Under the pieces are notes generated by a model. It worked only from the letters and a program-made list of their open reading frames with translations. It had not been told where the DNA came from and did not search any database. A stretch of 64,000 bases of DNA, from NCBI RefSeq assembly GCF_900115495.1, contig NZ_FOWR01000011.1, positions 80,636 to 144,635 on the forward strand, written 5' to 3'. Positions 1 through 8,858 of this stretch are shown here, one piece after another; position 1 is the first letter of the stretch; every line of letters begins with the position of its first letter. A program made the translations under genes and the position numbers. Source of the DNA: Enterovibrio norvegicus DSM 15893. Its GTDB lineage: Bacteria > Pseudomonadota > Gammaproteobacteria > Enterobacterales > Vibrionaceae.

Positions 1-356
1 ACGGCAGCCAGTGATTGCGCCATAAAGCGACCACCAAAGTCTTTGAACGCCAGTGTCGGCCCGTGGAACAGCTCCAATGCGCTGACACTGTCAGTGACTT
101 TTTCGACTTTCGCAGGGAATTGGAATGCATTTTCAACCATTGAACGCACGGTTTCTTGTGGCAATTCGTCGCCGATAAATGCAGACAGGATGTCGGTGCT
201 GCGAGAAACGAAATCTTTCTCTAGCAACGCATCAACATCATCAAATGCGGGTAATTCACTCGGGAAGAACAAACCTTGGTTACGACCAAGACCTTGTTTT
301 ACTGCTTGTCCAAACGAGACCTGCTCGTCATTTTCCTTGATATTGTAAAGCTTCAT
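1..356 (-). CDS. thrC: Threonine synthase, N-terminal part (cut by window edge)
   Basis: Threonine synthase is the PLP enzyme that turns O-phosphohomoserine into L-threonine, the last step of the pathway. Only the first 118 codons lie in the window; the rest runs off the left edge. The visible part begins [19 protein letters not shown] and contains the conserved [19 protein letters not shown] region near its end, where the PLP lysine (in AFKD) sits. The ATG overlaps the thrB stop codon as ATGA, and AGGAAG lies just upstream inside thrB, so the pair is probably translationally coupled. It is the third gene of a thrABC operon. Confidence 0.96.
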   Translation of the reverse strand, partial: MKLYNIKENDEQVSFGQAVKQGLGRNQGLFFPSELPAFDDVDALLEKDFVSRSTDILSAFIGDELPQETVRSMVENAFQFPAKVEKVTDSVSALELFHGPTLAFKDFGGRFMAQSLAA

Positions 357-1312
357 AGTTCACTTCCTGTCACGGTCGATCCGGTCACATCCAATCGACA
401 GACGTGGACAAATCCTTCTTCATTTTGAACGTAATTATCCTGTAGCCACTTCGCTACACGCTCGGCAATCTCTTTATCATCAGTGATGCTAAAAAGTGTC
501 GGCCCTGAGCCTGAAATGCCGGTAGCAAGTGCGCCCGCTTCCGTCGCATAGCGTCGTGCTTGTGCAAACCCTGGCAGCAGCTTTTCACGATACGGTTCTG
601 CGACCACATCTTTGATCATGCTCGCCGCCAATTGCGGCTGACCAGAGTAACAGCCATGAATGAAGCCTGCCAGATGACGACCATGATTAATCACATCTTG
701 GCGACGATATTGCGCGGGTAAAATGGCGCGGGCTTCAGCTGTCGGCACTTTGATACCTGGGTACGCCATGACCCAATACCATTCGTCGAAACAAGGCACT
801 TGCTGACTGATGATACCGTTTTGCTCAACCATCAACTGCAAGCCACCCAAGTAACAAGGTGCTACGTTGTCGTAATGCAAGCTACCAGAAATGGCCGCTT
901 CCATTTCCCCCATTAACGCCAACAAGGTGGTTTCATCAAGGGCGTTATCATGAAAACGGTTAAGCGCATCCAATGCAGCAACAATGGAACATGCACTCGA
1001 ACCAAGGCCTGAGCCAATCGGCATGTTCTTTTCTAGCGTCATGGCAACAGCGCGAACCGTCGCGCCATGTTTTTCCATTTCACGGCAAAAGACCAAGTAG
1101 CTTTGGTAGACGATATTTTCTTTCGGGTCTTCAGGCAGCTTATCAACAAAACTACCAATACAGTTTAGAGAAAATGGCACATTGCCACCGTCGGCGACTA
1201 AGACGCGGTCACCCAATAAGGTGCCGTCAATCGGGGACACTGCGGCCCCCAATACATCAAACCCGACACTGACGTTACCGATAGACGCTGGCGCGTAAAC
1301 CACAACACTCAT
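353..1312 (-). CDS. thrB: Homoserine kinase
   Basis: ThrB phosphorylates L-homoserine with ATP, the fourth step from aspartate to threonine. The 319-residue protein has the usual length for enterobacterial and vibrio ThrB. It is a GHMP kinase: [19 protein letters not shown] at the N-terminus, the glycine-rich phosphate loop [12 protein letters not shown] near residue 95, and the C-terminal [11 protein letters not shown] motif. A GGGGGTG ribosome-binding site precedes the ATG inside the end of thrA; only two bases separate the thrA stop from this start. The stop overlaps thrC by ATGA. Expression should follow the thrL attenuator upstream of thrA. Confidence 0.97.
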   Translation of the reverse strand: MSVVVYAPASIGNVSVGFDVLGAAVSPIDGTLLGDRVLVADGGNVPFSLNCIGSFVDKLPEDPKENIVYQSYLVFCREMEKHGATVRAVAMTLEKNMPIGSGLGSSACSIVAALDALNRFHDNALDETTLLALMGEMEAAISGSLHYDNVAPCYLGGLQLMVEQNGIISQQVPCFDEWYWVMAYPGIKVPTAEARAILPAQYRRQDVINHGRHLAGFIHGCYSGQPQLAASMIKDVVAEPYREKLLPGFAQARRYATEAGALATGISGSGPTLFSITDDKEIAERVAKWLQDNYVQNEEGFVHVCRLDVTGSTVTGSEL

Positions 1313-1314
1313 GG

Positions 1315-3774
1315 TTACACCCCCAGTTTCCAGCCAAGTGTACGCATCAAGTCTGCGAACACACCCGCCGCGGTCACTTCAGTACCCGCACCGTAGCCAC
1401 GCAATACCAACGGAATCGGTTGGTAGTAGCGGCTGTAGAACGCGAGTGCATTCTCGCCTTCTTTAATCTTGAACATCGGGTCATCAGCATCAACCGCTTG
1501 GATTTTCACTGAACATTGACCGTTGTCGATGCTACCAACATAGCGCAACACTTTGCCTTCACTGCGCGCCTCGCCCGCAATCTTATCGAAGTAAGCATCT
1601 GCCTCTGGCAGTTTCGCCATGAATGTCTCTACATCGCCAGAGTCATCAAAGCCTGGTGGCAATGCTGGTTCGACATCGACGTCTTCAAGCTCTAGATTCA
1701 TGCCTGCTTCACGCGCAAGGATCAACAGTTTACGCGCCACGTCCATGCCAGACAGGTCGTCACGAGGATCGGGCTCGGTGAAGCCGCTTTCACGCGCAAC
1801 GCTTGTTGCTTCACTAAAGCTTTGGCCTTCATCCAATTTACCGAAGATGTGCGACATTGAGCCGGACAAGATACCGGTAAATTTCTCAAGCTCGTCACCC
1901 GCAGCGATCAAGTTCTGCAAGTTTTCGATAACTGGCAAGCCTGCACCCACTGTGGTGTCGTACATAAACTTACGGCGACGTGTACGCGCTGCATTACGCA
2001 GTTGCTGGTAGTACGCCATGCTGGCAGTGTTTGCTTTCTTGTTCGGCGTGATCACGTGGAAACCCGATGACAGGAAATCAGCATATTGGTCAGCAATTGA
2101 TTGATCTGACGTACAGTCAATAAACACTGGGTTGATCACGTGGTGTTGTTGAACCAAACGCACCATGCTTGGCAGACTAAAGCCTTCTTCAGCACTCGCT
2201 AACGCTTCACGCCAGTTGTTTAGGTCAATACCTTTGCTATCGAGCTTCATTTGGCGGCTGTTCGCAAGACCACAAACTCGGATCACAATGCCCTGCTCTG
2301 CGAGTTTGACTTGCTGGCGTTTCACCTGCTCAACCAACTCACCGCCTACGCCACCCACACCCACGATGAACACATCGAGGTAGTGATTACTGTTAAACAA
2401 GTTTTCGTGACACGCTTTCACTGCTTCCGACACTTTGTTGTTCGGAATAACCGCTGAGATAGAACGCTCAGAAGAACCCTGTGCAATCGCAACAATGTTT
2501 ACGTTCACTTCCGCCAGTGATGTGAAGAATTGGGAAGCCACGCCTTTCGCAGTGCGCATTGCATCGCCCACCAAAGAAACGATCGCAACGTCATCCGTAA
2601 AATCAACTGGCTCTAGCAAGCCATCTTTTAGTTCAAGCTCAAAGCTGTCATGTAACGCACGCTCTGCCAGTGCTTTGTCGTCAGACTCAATACAGAAGCT
2701 GATGCTGTATTCAGACGAAGACTGAGTGATCAAAACGACAGACACACCCGCCGCTGACATGGCACCAAATACACGCGCCGCCATGCCCACCATGCCTTTC
2801 ATGCCAGGGCCTGACACGTTCACCATGCTGAGGTCGCTAAGGGTGGTGATCCCTTTAACCGCTAGGTTGTCTTCGCCGTTGTCGATGCCGATCAATGTGC
2901 CCGCACCTTGAGGGTTCGCGGTATTTTTGATCAAGCAAGGGATGTGGAAACGGGCAATAGGTAGGATGGTTTTCGGGTGAAGCACTTTCGCACCGAAGTA
3001 CGACAGCTCCATCGCTTCTTGATAGCTCAGTGATTTAAGCAGCTTCGCATCTGGCACCAAACGTGGGTCACAGCTGTAAACGCCGTCTACGTCCGTCCAA
3101 ATCTCGCAGCACTCCGCACGCGCACACGCTGCCAAAACCGCCGCAGAGTAATCAGAGCCGTTACGGCCTAAGGTAACAAGCTCACCTTTTTCATTCGCCG
3201 CGGTGAAGCCCGGCATCAAACCAATGTGCTTCGCCGGAATTGGCTCGCGCTTGAAGTTGTCAGAAGACACCTCAATGTCCACCATGGCTTCAAGGTAATC
3301 ACCTTTTGCTTGCAGATAATGCACAGGATCAATCACGAACGTCTTATGACCACGTGCTTGCAACAATGCTGACATGGTCGCGATAGACAGACGCTCACCT
3401 TTGCTGATGATGCGTGCGTAGATGTTGTCAGGACACAAGCCCAGAAGCGCAATACCATGGATGTATTGCTTGAGCTGATTCAGTGTTTTATCCAGTTCGA
3501 GGTAAAGCGGCGCTTTATCGAACGTTTCTTCCATTTCATCAAGCCCATCAAACAAGGCGCTAAAAATGGCGTGGATCTCGGCAACTTGGCGCTCTGCCTC
3601 ACCGTGTTTAACGGTGCTATCAATCACTGCGACAAGCGCGTTAGTGATTTTAGCTGGTGCAGAAAGTACAGCGGATACGTCACTTTGACAGGTATTGCTG
3701 GTAATGATTTCTGCGGCTCTACTAAATCGTTCCGCATTCGCGAGGGATGTTCCCCCAAACTTTAAAACTCGCAT
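1315..3774 (-). CDS. thrA: Bifunctional aspartokinase I / homoserine dehydrogenase I
   Basis: ThrA carries out the first and third steps from aspartate to threonine and homoserine. The N-terminal aspartokinase shows [17 protein letters not shown]; a central pair of ACT-type regulatory domains follows; the C-terminal homoserine dehydrogenase starts with the NAD(P) loop [12 protein letters not shown]. The frame is open six codons further, but GGAGGAAAGG sits directly before the ATG at 3774, and this gives 819 residues, almost the E. coli length of 820. Feedback inhibition by threonine is known for this family. Upstream lies an attenuator terminator and the thrL leader peptide, so transcription is likely controlled by charged tRNA-Thr and tRNA-Ile. 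Confidence 0.97.
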   Translation of the reverse strand: MRVLKFGGTSLANAERFSRAAEIITSNTCQSDVSAVLSAPAKITNALVAVIDSTVKHGEAERQVAEIHAIFSALFDGLDEMEETFDKAPLYLELDKTLNQLKQYIHGIALLGLCPDNIYARIISKGERLSIATMSALLQARGHKTFVIDPVHYLQAKGDYLEAMVDIEVSSDNFKREPIPAKHIGLMPGFTAANEKGELVTLGRNGSDYSAAVLAACARAECCEIWTDVDGVYSCDPRLVPDAKLLKSLSYQEAMELSYFGAKVLHPKTILPIARFHIPCLIKNTANPQGAGTLIGIDNGEDNLAVKGITTLSDLSMVNVSGPGMKGMVGMAARVFGAMSAAGVSVVLITQSSSEYSISFCIESDDKALAERALHDSFELELKDGLLEPVDFTDDVAIVSLVGDAMRTAKGVASQFFTSLAEVNVNIVAIAQGSSERSISAVIPNNKVSEAVKACHENLFNSNHYLDVFIVGVGGVGGELVEQVKRQQVKLAEQGIVIRVCGLANSRQMKLDSKGIDLNNWREALASAEEGFSLPSMVRLVQQHHVINPVFIDCTSDQSIADQYADFLSSGFHVITPNKKANTASMAYYQQLRNAARTRRRKFMYDTTVGAGLPVIENLQNLIAAGDELEKFTGILSGSMSHIFGKLDEGQSFSEATSVARESGFTEPDPRDDLSGMDVARKLLILAREAGMNLELEDVDVEPALPPGFDDSGDVETFMAKLPEADAYFDKIAGEARSEGKVLRYVGSIDNGQCSVKIQAVDADDPMFKIKEGENALAFYSRYYQPIPLVLRGYGAGTEVTAAGVFADLMRTLGWKLGV

Positions 3775-3824
3775 CCTTTCCTCCAGCTCCATCCCGAGCT
3801 TTCTAATTCAAAAGTAAACTAATG

Positions 3825-3864
3825 AAAAAAAAGCCCGCACCTTGTGGGGTACGGGCTTTTTTTT
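3825..3864 (-). terminator. thr operon attenuator terminator
   Basis: On the minus strand a run of A is followed by GCCCGTACC, a short loop, GGTGCGGGC and eight T. The stem is 9 bp with one G-T pair. It lies between the thrL stop and the thrA start, the correct place for an attenuator. The 3' arm is identical to the last sense codons of thrL, so thrL RNA can take its place in pairing with the 5' arm. Confidence 0.93.
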
Positions 3865-3879
3865 AAAATTCTGTGCAAA

Positions 3880-3951
3880 TCAGCCCGCACCTGCACACGT
3901 AGTGCCGGTAATAATGGTAATAATGAAACGGATTGTGGCTGATTGAAGCAT
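3880..3951 (-). CDS. thrL: thr operon leader peptide
   Basis: A 23-codon ORF read leftwards, upstream of the attenuator. Of 23 residues, 5 are Thr (ACA, ACC, ACC, ACT, ACG) and 5 are Ile, with a dense block at residues 10-18 (IITIITGTT). It ends in GAG before TGA, as E. coli thrL does. AAGGAAG precedes the ATG by seven bases. Stalling at Thr or Ile codons would leave the GGTGCGGGC segment (3883-3891) free to pair with the terminator 5' arm and prevent termination. The sequence differs from E. coli thrL but the design is the same. The peptide itself probably has no other role. Confidence 0.9.
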   Translation of the reverse strand: MLQSATIRFIITIITGTTCAGAG

Positions 3952-3979
3952 GTTTTAGAACTTCCTTGCTGCGTTTTTA

Positions 3980-4013
3980 TAACCTTTACCCAAAGCGGGT
4001 TACTAGGTCAACA
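3980..4013 (-). promoter_or_regulatory. Candidate thr operon promoter
   Basis: On the minus strand TTGACC is followed after 17 bases by TAAAGG, with TATAAA just downstream as an alternative -10. It lies about 30-60 bases upstream of thrL and is the best match in this gap. The -10 choice is uncertain. Confidence 0.4.
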
Positions 4014-4183
4014 AAAATTTAAGTTATCTCTCAAAAAAACGCAGCTTTTCGCAACTCTTAGTTAACCATTTTAAAAGATGAGAAAGCGCAGCATTCCGGA
4101 GGTTACTTCTTGCGCAATAGTCATCATCAAGACATAGTGGGTTGAAAAGTGATGGAAAAAGCATCTACTCCAAGGAGGGAATC

Positions 4184-5911
4184 GTGGCAGAAGCAATGGA
4201 GCAACTCGTCGCAGCGACAATTTTACAAGGCTCTGATGCCATGTACGGTCGCTTTCTTGATGTAACGGCTGGCGCACAAGAGCGTTTTGAGCAGCAAGAC
4301 TGGAAAAGCGTACAATCGGCATTGAAAAAACGTATTAACTTTTACGACCTTCATGTCGGGCTCGTCGCCCAGCAACTCAAAACCATGCTCGATAAGCAAC
4401 ACGCAACACGCTCATTCCTCATGGGTGTAAAAGATGCGTACAGCCAACTCCTCGATGATTACCCTCGCTATGACATTGCAGAGAGCTTCTTTAACTCTGT
4501 GTATTGCCGAATTTTCGATCATCGTAATATTCGCCGAGACAAACTGTTCGTTAACAGCTCGCAAGGCGGGCGTATTCCCAAATACCCAACCCCATTGCTA
4601 AAACGTTACGCCAGCAATAAAAACCTGATTCATACCGTTGAGCGTTTGTTGGACGATACCCCTTTTACCTTGGCGTGGGAAAACAAAGCGCGAGATGTTC
4701 ATCGTATTGTTGAAGCGCTCCAACTTCGCTTAGGGCCTCAACTGACCAGTGAAATCATCATTGATATGGTGCGTGAGCCTTTCTATCGAAACAAAGGGGC
4801 TTATTTGATTGGCCGCATTGAGATGGCTAACCAAATGCGCCCATTAGTGATCCCAGTCTTGATCAATGAACAAGGTGAACTTGTCGTGGATGCTTGTATC
4901 TCGGATTCCGATGATGTCAGTGTTATCTTCGGCTTTGCGCGCTCTTACTTCATGGTTTACGCCCCCGCGCCTGCGGCCTTGGTCGATTTTCTTAGCCAGT
5001 TGATGCCACACAAAACACCGGCGCAACTCTATACCGCCATAGGCTGTCAGAAACACGGCAAAACGGAACTGTACCGAGAGTTTCTGCACCACATGGATAA
5101 CTCAGATGACCAGTTCGTTATCGCCCCAGGCATCAAAGGGATGGTGATGTCCGTGTTTACCCTCCCCTCTTATGGCTTCGTGTTCAAGATCATTAAAGAC
5201 AAGTTCGCCCCACAGAAAGACATCACGCATGCCGTCGTCAAAGAGAAATACCAATTGGTAAAAGAGCATGATCGTGTGGGACGAATGGCGGACACCTTGG
5301 ATTACCGCAACTTTATCTTTCCAAGAGAACGCTTCAGCGAAGAATTAATTAAAGAACTCATGGACGTTGCGCCGTCTCTCATCAAACTCACGAACAAAGA
5401 AATCCATATCAGTCATTTGTATATGGAACGACGCATGATCCCGCTCAATATCTACCTTGAGCAAGCGAACGAAGAAGAACTAAGAGAAGCAGTGCAAGAA
5501 TATGGCGATGCCATTAAACAACTCGCTGCCGCAAACATCTTTGCGGGAGACATGCTGTTTAAAAACTTCGGTGTCTCGAGGCATAGCCGTGTCATCTTCT
5601 ACGATTACGATGAAATCATGTATCTGACAGAGGTTAACTTTCGACGTATTCCACCACCACGCTTCCCTGAAGATGAAATGGCGGCAGAACCTTGGTACAG
5701 CGTTGGCGAATATGATGTATTCCCCGAAGAGTTTCGCACCTTCTTATTGATCAACCCGAAAATACGTTCGCTCTTTAACGAACTGCATTCTGACTTGTTT
5801 GATGCTGACTATTGGAAGCAATTGCAAAGCAACATTCAACAAGGCCAGTTCAACGATGTCTTCCCATACAGCGATGACACTCGTTTCAATATTCTCAGGG
5901 CTAAAATGTGA
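4184..5911 (+). CDS. aceK: Isocitrate dehydrogenase kinase/phosphatase
   Basis: AceK phosphorylates isocitrate dehydrogenase to shut it down during growth on acetate, and removes the phosphate again, diverting carbon into the glyoxylate shunt. The chosen start is GTG at 4184, preceded by AAGGAGGG at a five-base spacing; it gives 575 residues against 578 in E. coli, whereas the longest frame adds 14 unlikely residues. The ATP-binding stretch [20 protein letters not shown] is at 314-333, and the conserved YDYDEIMYL and [17 protein letters not shown] motifs follow. It stands alone here: no aceB or aceA is adjacent. A hairpin terminator follows directly. Confidence 0.96.
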   Translation: MAEAMEQLVAATILQGSDAMYGRFLDVTAGAQERFEQQDWKSVQSALKKRINFYDLHVGLVAQQLKTMLDKQHATRSFLMGVKDAYSQLLDDYPRYDIAESFFNSVYCRIFDHRNIRRDKLFVNSSQGGRIPKYPTPLLKRYASNKNLIHTVERLLDDTPFTLAWENKARDVHRIVEALQLRLGPQLTSEIIIDMVREPFYRNKGAYLIGRIEMANQMRPLVIPVLINEQGELVVDACISDSDDVSVIFGFARSYFMVYAPAPAALVDFLSQLMPHKTPAQLYTAIGCQKHGKTELYREFLHHMDNSDDQFVIAPGIKGMVMSVFTLPSYGFVFKIIKDKFAPQKDITHAVVKEKYQLVKEHDRVGRMADTLDYRNFIFPRERFSEELIKELMDVAPSLIKLTNKEIHISHLYMERRMIPLNIYLEQANEEELREAVQEYGDAIKQLAAANIFAGDMLFKNFGVSRHSRVIFYDYDEIMYLTEVNFRRIPPPRFPEDEMAAEPWYSVGEYDVFPEEFRTFLLINPKIRSLFNELHSDLFDADYWKQLQSNIQQGQFNDVFPYSDDTRFNILRAKM

Positions 5912-5925
5912 ATTAAGGCTTAACT

Positions 5926-5957
5926 GGCGTGCCATTTAGGCACGCCGTTTGCTTTTA
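5926..5957 (+). terminator. Terminator after aceK
   Basis: An 8-bp stem, GGCGTGCC paired with GGCACGCC around a five-base loop, is followed by a T-rich stretch (GTTTGCTTTT). It lies 15 bases after the aceK stop. Confidence 0.8.
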
Positions 5958-6105
5958 ATTTAGAGAAGAAGAAGAGGCGGCAACGCAGTGACACGGCGAC
6001 AATTCCCAATTGTAGAAAAAACCTGCAACACCTCTTATCAAAACTGAAACGAGTGAACTAGACTAGACACTTAATCATAAAAATAATCAAAAAGGAGTGG
6101 CATAA

Positions 6106-6582
6106 ATGAACAAGCTTTTACTCGCTGTCACTCTTCAATTCGTGGCATTTTTTAGTGCTGCACAAGACTCCCTGCCGCTTTATGAATATATAGAGGAAGA
6201 CGCGCGCAAGCCGTGGTTTTCGAGTTCAATCACCAGCGGTTATAGCGGGTTCGACAGTTGGACTATCAATAGCGGGTATCACTACCCTGTCCTTAAGAAC
6301 ATAAACGTTTATTTAGCCACTGAAATGCGCACCGCCACCAACGACTCAACAAGTACTAAAGGTTTGTTAAGCGGTATTCAATACAGCTTTAATGAAAAGC
6401 TCAGTTTTGAAAGCAGTGTCCAAGCGGAGCACGCTAACGAAGAGACCGTAGGTATTGTCGGGATGGGCAGTAAGTTGCAACTCACCGAGCACCTCAATGT
6501 TGAAGCGCGTTTTGATTATTCATTAAACCAAGAGCCTTCAGCGTCAGCACAATATCAACTCGGTGTCGGTTACCGCTTCTAA
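6106..6582 (+). CDS. Predicted small outer-membrane beta-barrel protein
   Basis: A 158-residue protein of unknown function. It starts with a signal peptide (MNKLLLAVTLQFVAFFSAAQ) with likely cleavage near residue 19-20. The mature part alternates polar and hydrophobic residues in strand-like blocks rich in Ser, Thr, Gly, Tyr and Phe, and it ends in QYQLGVGYRF; a C-terminal aromatic after alternating residues is the classic signal for outer-membrane barrel insertion. AAAGGAGTGG precedes the ATG. It lies between aceK and the oppositely oriented RraA-like gene, with its stop 24 bases from the latter's stop. I recognise no named family. The barrel call is inference from pattern. Confidence 0.75.
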   Translation: MNKLLLAVTLQFVAFFSAAQDSLPLYEYIEEDARKPWFSSSITSGYSGFDSWTINSGYHYPVLKNINVYLATEMRTATNDSTSTKGLLSGIQYSFNEKLSFESSVQAEHANEETVGIVGMGSKLQLTEHLNVEARFDYSLNQEPSASAQYQLGVGYRF

Positions 6583-6606
6583 CCGACATTTGCTTATGCG
6601 GCTGCA

Positions 6607-7086
6607 TTACTTGACGGGTACTTTGCTGACCATGACGCCGTTAAGGTCAGCATACAGATAATCCCCAGACGCTATGGAAACACCCCCCAGATCGAGCGTT
6701 ACACCCACGTTCCCAGCCCCCAACTTTTCGGTTTTGATCGGGCAGACTCCCAAAGCTTTCACCCCAAGCGCCATTGTGCTTAGTGCGCCCGCATCTCGCA
6801 CGGCGCCAAAAATAACAATGCCTTTCCAATTATTTTCAACTGCGCGTTCTGCCAACAAATCGCCTAGTAGTGCTTTGTTCAAACTGCCTTGCCCATCAAC
6901 AACCAAAACACGGCCATGACCAGGTTGATTAACCAGCTCCCTCACCTTCGAGTTATCTTCCATACAATGTAGGGTTTCGACCTGCCCTGAGAAAATTGAC
7001 TCACCACCAAAATCACGCCATTGGATAGGTAGCCATTGAACGGTATCACCGTGTTCATCGCTCAAATCAGGAAGTAAATCGTTCAT
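6607..7086 (-). CDS. RraA-family protein (RNase E regulator-like or HMG/CHA aldolase-like)
   Basis: This 159-residue protein belongs to the RraA fold, which includes the RNase E inhibitor RraA and class II 4-hydroxy-4-methyl-2-oxoglutarate aldolases. Seen: FGGESIFSGQVETLHC, the GRVLVVDGQGSLNKALLGD block, the GAVRDAGAL motif and GDYLYADLNGVM. The Arg-Asp pair in GAVRD is the metal/pyruvate site of the aldolases, and E. coli RraA carries GAVRQ there, so catalytic activity is possible. The start at 7086 has GGAGG five bases upstream; a longer frame adds 29 residues with no ribosome site. Which of the two roles applies cannot be settled from sequence. Confidence 0.82.
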   Translation of the reverse strand: MNDLLPDLSDEHGDTVQWLPIQWRDFGGESIFSGQVETLHCMEDNSKVRELVNQPGHGRVLVVDGQGSLNKALLGDLLAERAVENNWKGIVIFGAVRDAGALSTMALGVKALGVCPIKTEKLGAGNVGVTLDLGGVSIASGDYLYADLNGVMVSKVPVK

Positions 7087-7898
7087 ATCGCCTCCATGCT
7101 TTTTCATGATTTTCTTAAATATTCTGTTGAAAGATCGCGTGCATTGCGGGTATCCAGCCATAACTGTAGCCAAACTTTCACGACTCGCGTTTTTTAGCGA
7201 ACAGACAATACGTTCTCAAACGAGATAACCCTGACATTCAAAATGGCGTCAGCCTCAATGATAACGTGCTACTTAGATGCAAACTCTAACAAAGCGACTG
7301 AATACAATTTAATCATCCACACTAACACCTTATTTATATATTTAATTCCCCTCTGCGGATTGCTGCACAAATTAGAAAAACGTGAAGTGACGAGCGCAAA
7401 GCTCTATAGGGGAAGTGGTTGACCGTTATGCTACAACATGGTGAGATACCTGCGCTGGCGCGAAATCTCTTTACACAATTTTCACACCTGTTGTAATAGT
7501 ACGAAAATGTTTAAACGTACTCTTAAAGAATCGGCCAAGTATCTAAGTGATATTCCCCTTTTTGGGACGACTTTCGCCGAGATTGACGTATATCAATAAA
7601 GATTAAAAAAAATCGCGTTGATTTATTACTAATTATTGTTAGCACGCTGTTAAATGAATACAATCAGCGCTATCCAATGGATTTGCTGGCCAAAATGATT
7701 TGATCAGTAGCATGCAGCGTAAAATTACGCTTCAGCAAAAACCTTCTCTAAGGATGGCGTTCGGATCAGGGAAGTATGCTTTTGAAAGTCGAACAATGGC
7801 TTTCTTGGTTTTTTTCCTGTTTGTAAATTTTTTTCATAGAATCAACATATTCTGTGATTGTTAAATACCAGATTCCTTAAAGAAATTAGGTAACGCCA
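7087..7898. other. Long gap upstream of arcA with FNR-like box
   Basis: About 810 bases without an established gene between the RraA-like start and arcA. The only clear elements are an FNR/CRP-family box at 7583-7596 and a possible 16-codon ORF at 7776-7826 (an ATG with AGGGA three bases before it). The region is AT-rich in its last 300 bases, as expected for a multi-promoter leader. I see no tRNA, repeat or recognisable structured RNA. Confidence 0.6.
7583..7596 (+). promoter_or_regulatory. FNR-box candidate upstream of arcA
   Basis: TTGACGTATATCAA matches the FNR consensus TTGAT-N4-ATCAA with one mismatch. It is about 300 bases before the arcA ATG. E. coli arcA is known to be activated by FNR from a distant upstream promoter, so the position fits. 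An AT-rich -10-like stretch lies 25-35 bases downstream, where a class II FNR promoter would need it. Confidence 0.65.
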
Positions 7899-8618
7899 AT
7901 GCAAACCCCTCATATTCTGATTGTAGAAGACGAACACGTAACGCGTAACACGCTGAAAAGTATCTTTGAAGCGGAAGGTTACACAGTACTGGAAGCCAAC
8001 GATGGCGAGGAAATGCACCAAGTGCTTTCCAACAATCAGGTACACCTGGTGATCATGGACATCAACCTTCCAGGTAAAAATGGCCTGCTGCTAGCACGCG
8101 AATTGCGCGAGCAAGGCGACATGGCTCTGATGTTCCTAACTGGTCGTGATAACGAAGTAGACAAAATCCTAGGCTTGGAAATTGGCGCTGACGATTACAT
8201 CACTAAACCATTTAACCCACGTGAACTGACTATCCGTGCACGCAACCTTTTGACGCGTGCAATGAGCCAAGGTGCAGTACCAGAAGACAAACGTTCTGTA
8301 GAGCGATATGTGTTCAACAACTGGGTACTTGATATCAACAGCCGTTCACTGATCAGCCCAGACAACGAGCAATTCAAACTGCCACGTTCTGAGTTCCGTG
8401 CCCTGCTGCACTTCTGTGAAAACCCAGGTAAAATCCAAACACGTGCAGACCTTCTTAAGAAGATGACTGGCCGTGAATTGAAACCACATGACCGCACGGT
8501 TGACGTTACTATTCGTCGTATCCGTAAGCACTTCGAGTCATTTGGTGATACACCTGAAATCATCGCTACTATCCACGGCGAAGGTTACCGTTTCTGCGGC
8601 GAGCTTGAAGATATTTAA
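7899..8618 (+). CDS. arcA: Aerobic respiration control response regulator ArcA
   Basis: ArcA is the DNA-binding partner of the ArcB sensor and represses or activates respiratory and TCA genes when oxygen falls. The 239-residue protein has an OmpR-family layout: receiver domain 1-120 with acidic pocket E10/D11, phosphorylation site D54 in IMDINLPG and conserved Lys in TKPFNP, then a winged-helix DNA-binding domain ([13 protein letters not shown] to GEGYRF). Its length is one residue from E. coli ArcA (238). The ribosome site is weak (TTAGGTAA). It faces arcB, with a strong terminator between them, and an FNR-like box lies about 300 bases upstream. Confidence 0.98.
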   Translation: MQTPHILIVEDEHVTRNTLKSIFEAEGYTVLEANDGEEMHQVLSNNQVHLVIMDINLPGKNGLLLARELREQGDMALMFLTGRDNEVDKILGLEIGADDYITKPFNPRELTIRARNLLTRAMSQGAVPEDKRSVERYVFNNWVLDINSRSLISPDNEQFKLPRSEFRALLHFCENPGKIQTRADLLKKMTGRELKPHDRTVDVTIRRIRKHFESFGDTPEIIATIHGEGYRFCGELEDI

Positions 8619-8646
8619 TCTTCGCTGACGCAAACGACAGATATAG

Positions 8647-8673
8647 AAAAGGCCTGCTTTGCAGGCCTTTTTG
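8647..8673 (+). terminator. Terminator after arcA
   Basis: An inverted repeat, AAGGCCTGC then a three-base loop then GCAGGCCTT, is followed by five T. It begins about 30 bases after the arcA stop and stops transcription before arcB on the opposite strand. The AAAA on its left side may let it act in both directions. Confidence 0.92.
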
Positions 8674-8858
8674 TTTTCGATGTTCAGTCATGCAGAGAAT
8701 GTCTCTACTTACTTCAACTATTCTTCCTCTCCTGCCCATGCTTCATGCCCTGCCCTATCAGACAGATTCGCGAGCACATCGCGTTCAAAAGCCAGAAAGG
8801 TCAGCAGAAAAGAAGAGGGAGGGACAACAGCATCGGCCTTCACCCCTTCTTTATCTTG

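Noticed and set aside
8675..8858. Small ORFs between arcA and arcB
   Set aside because: They continue antisense into arcB, lack ribosome sites and have no recognisable content.
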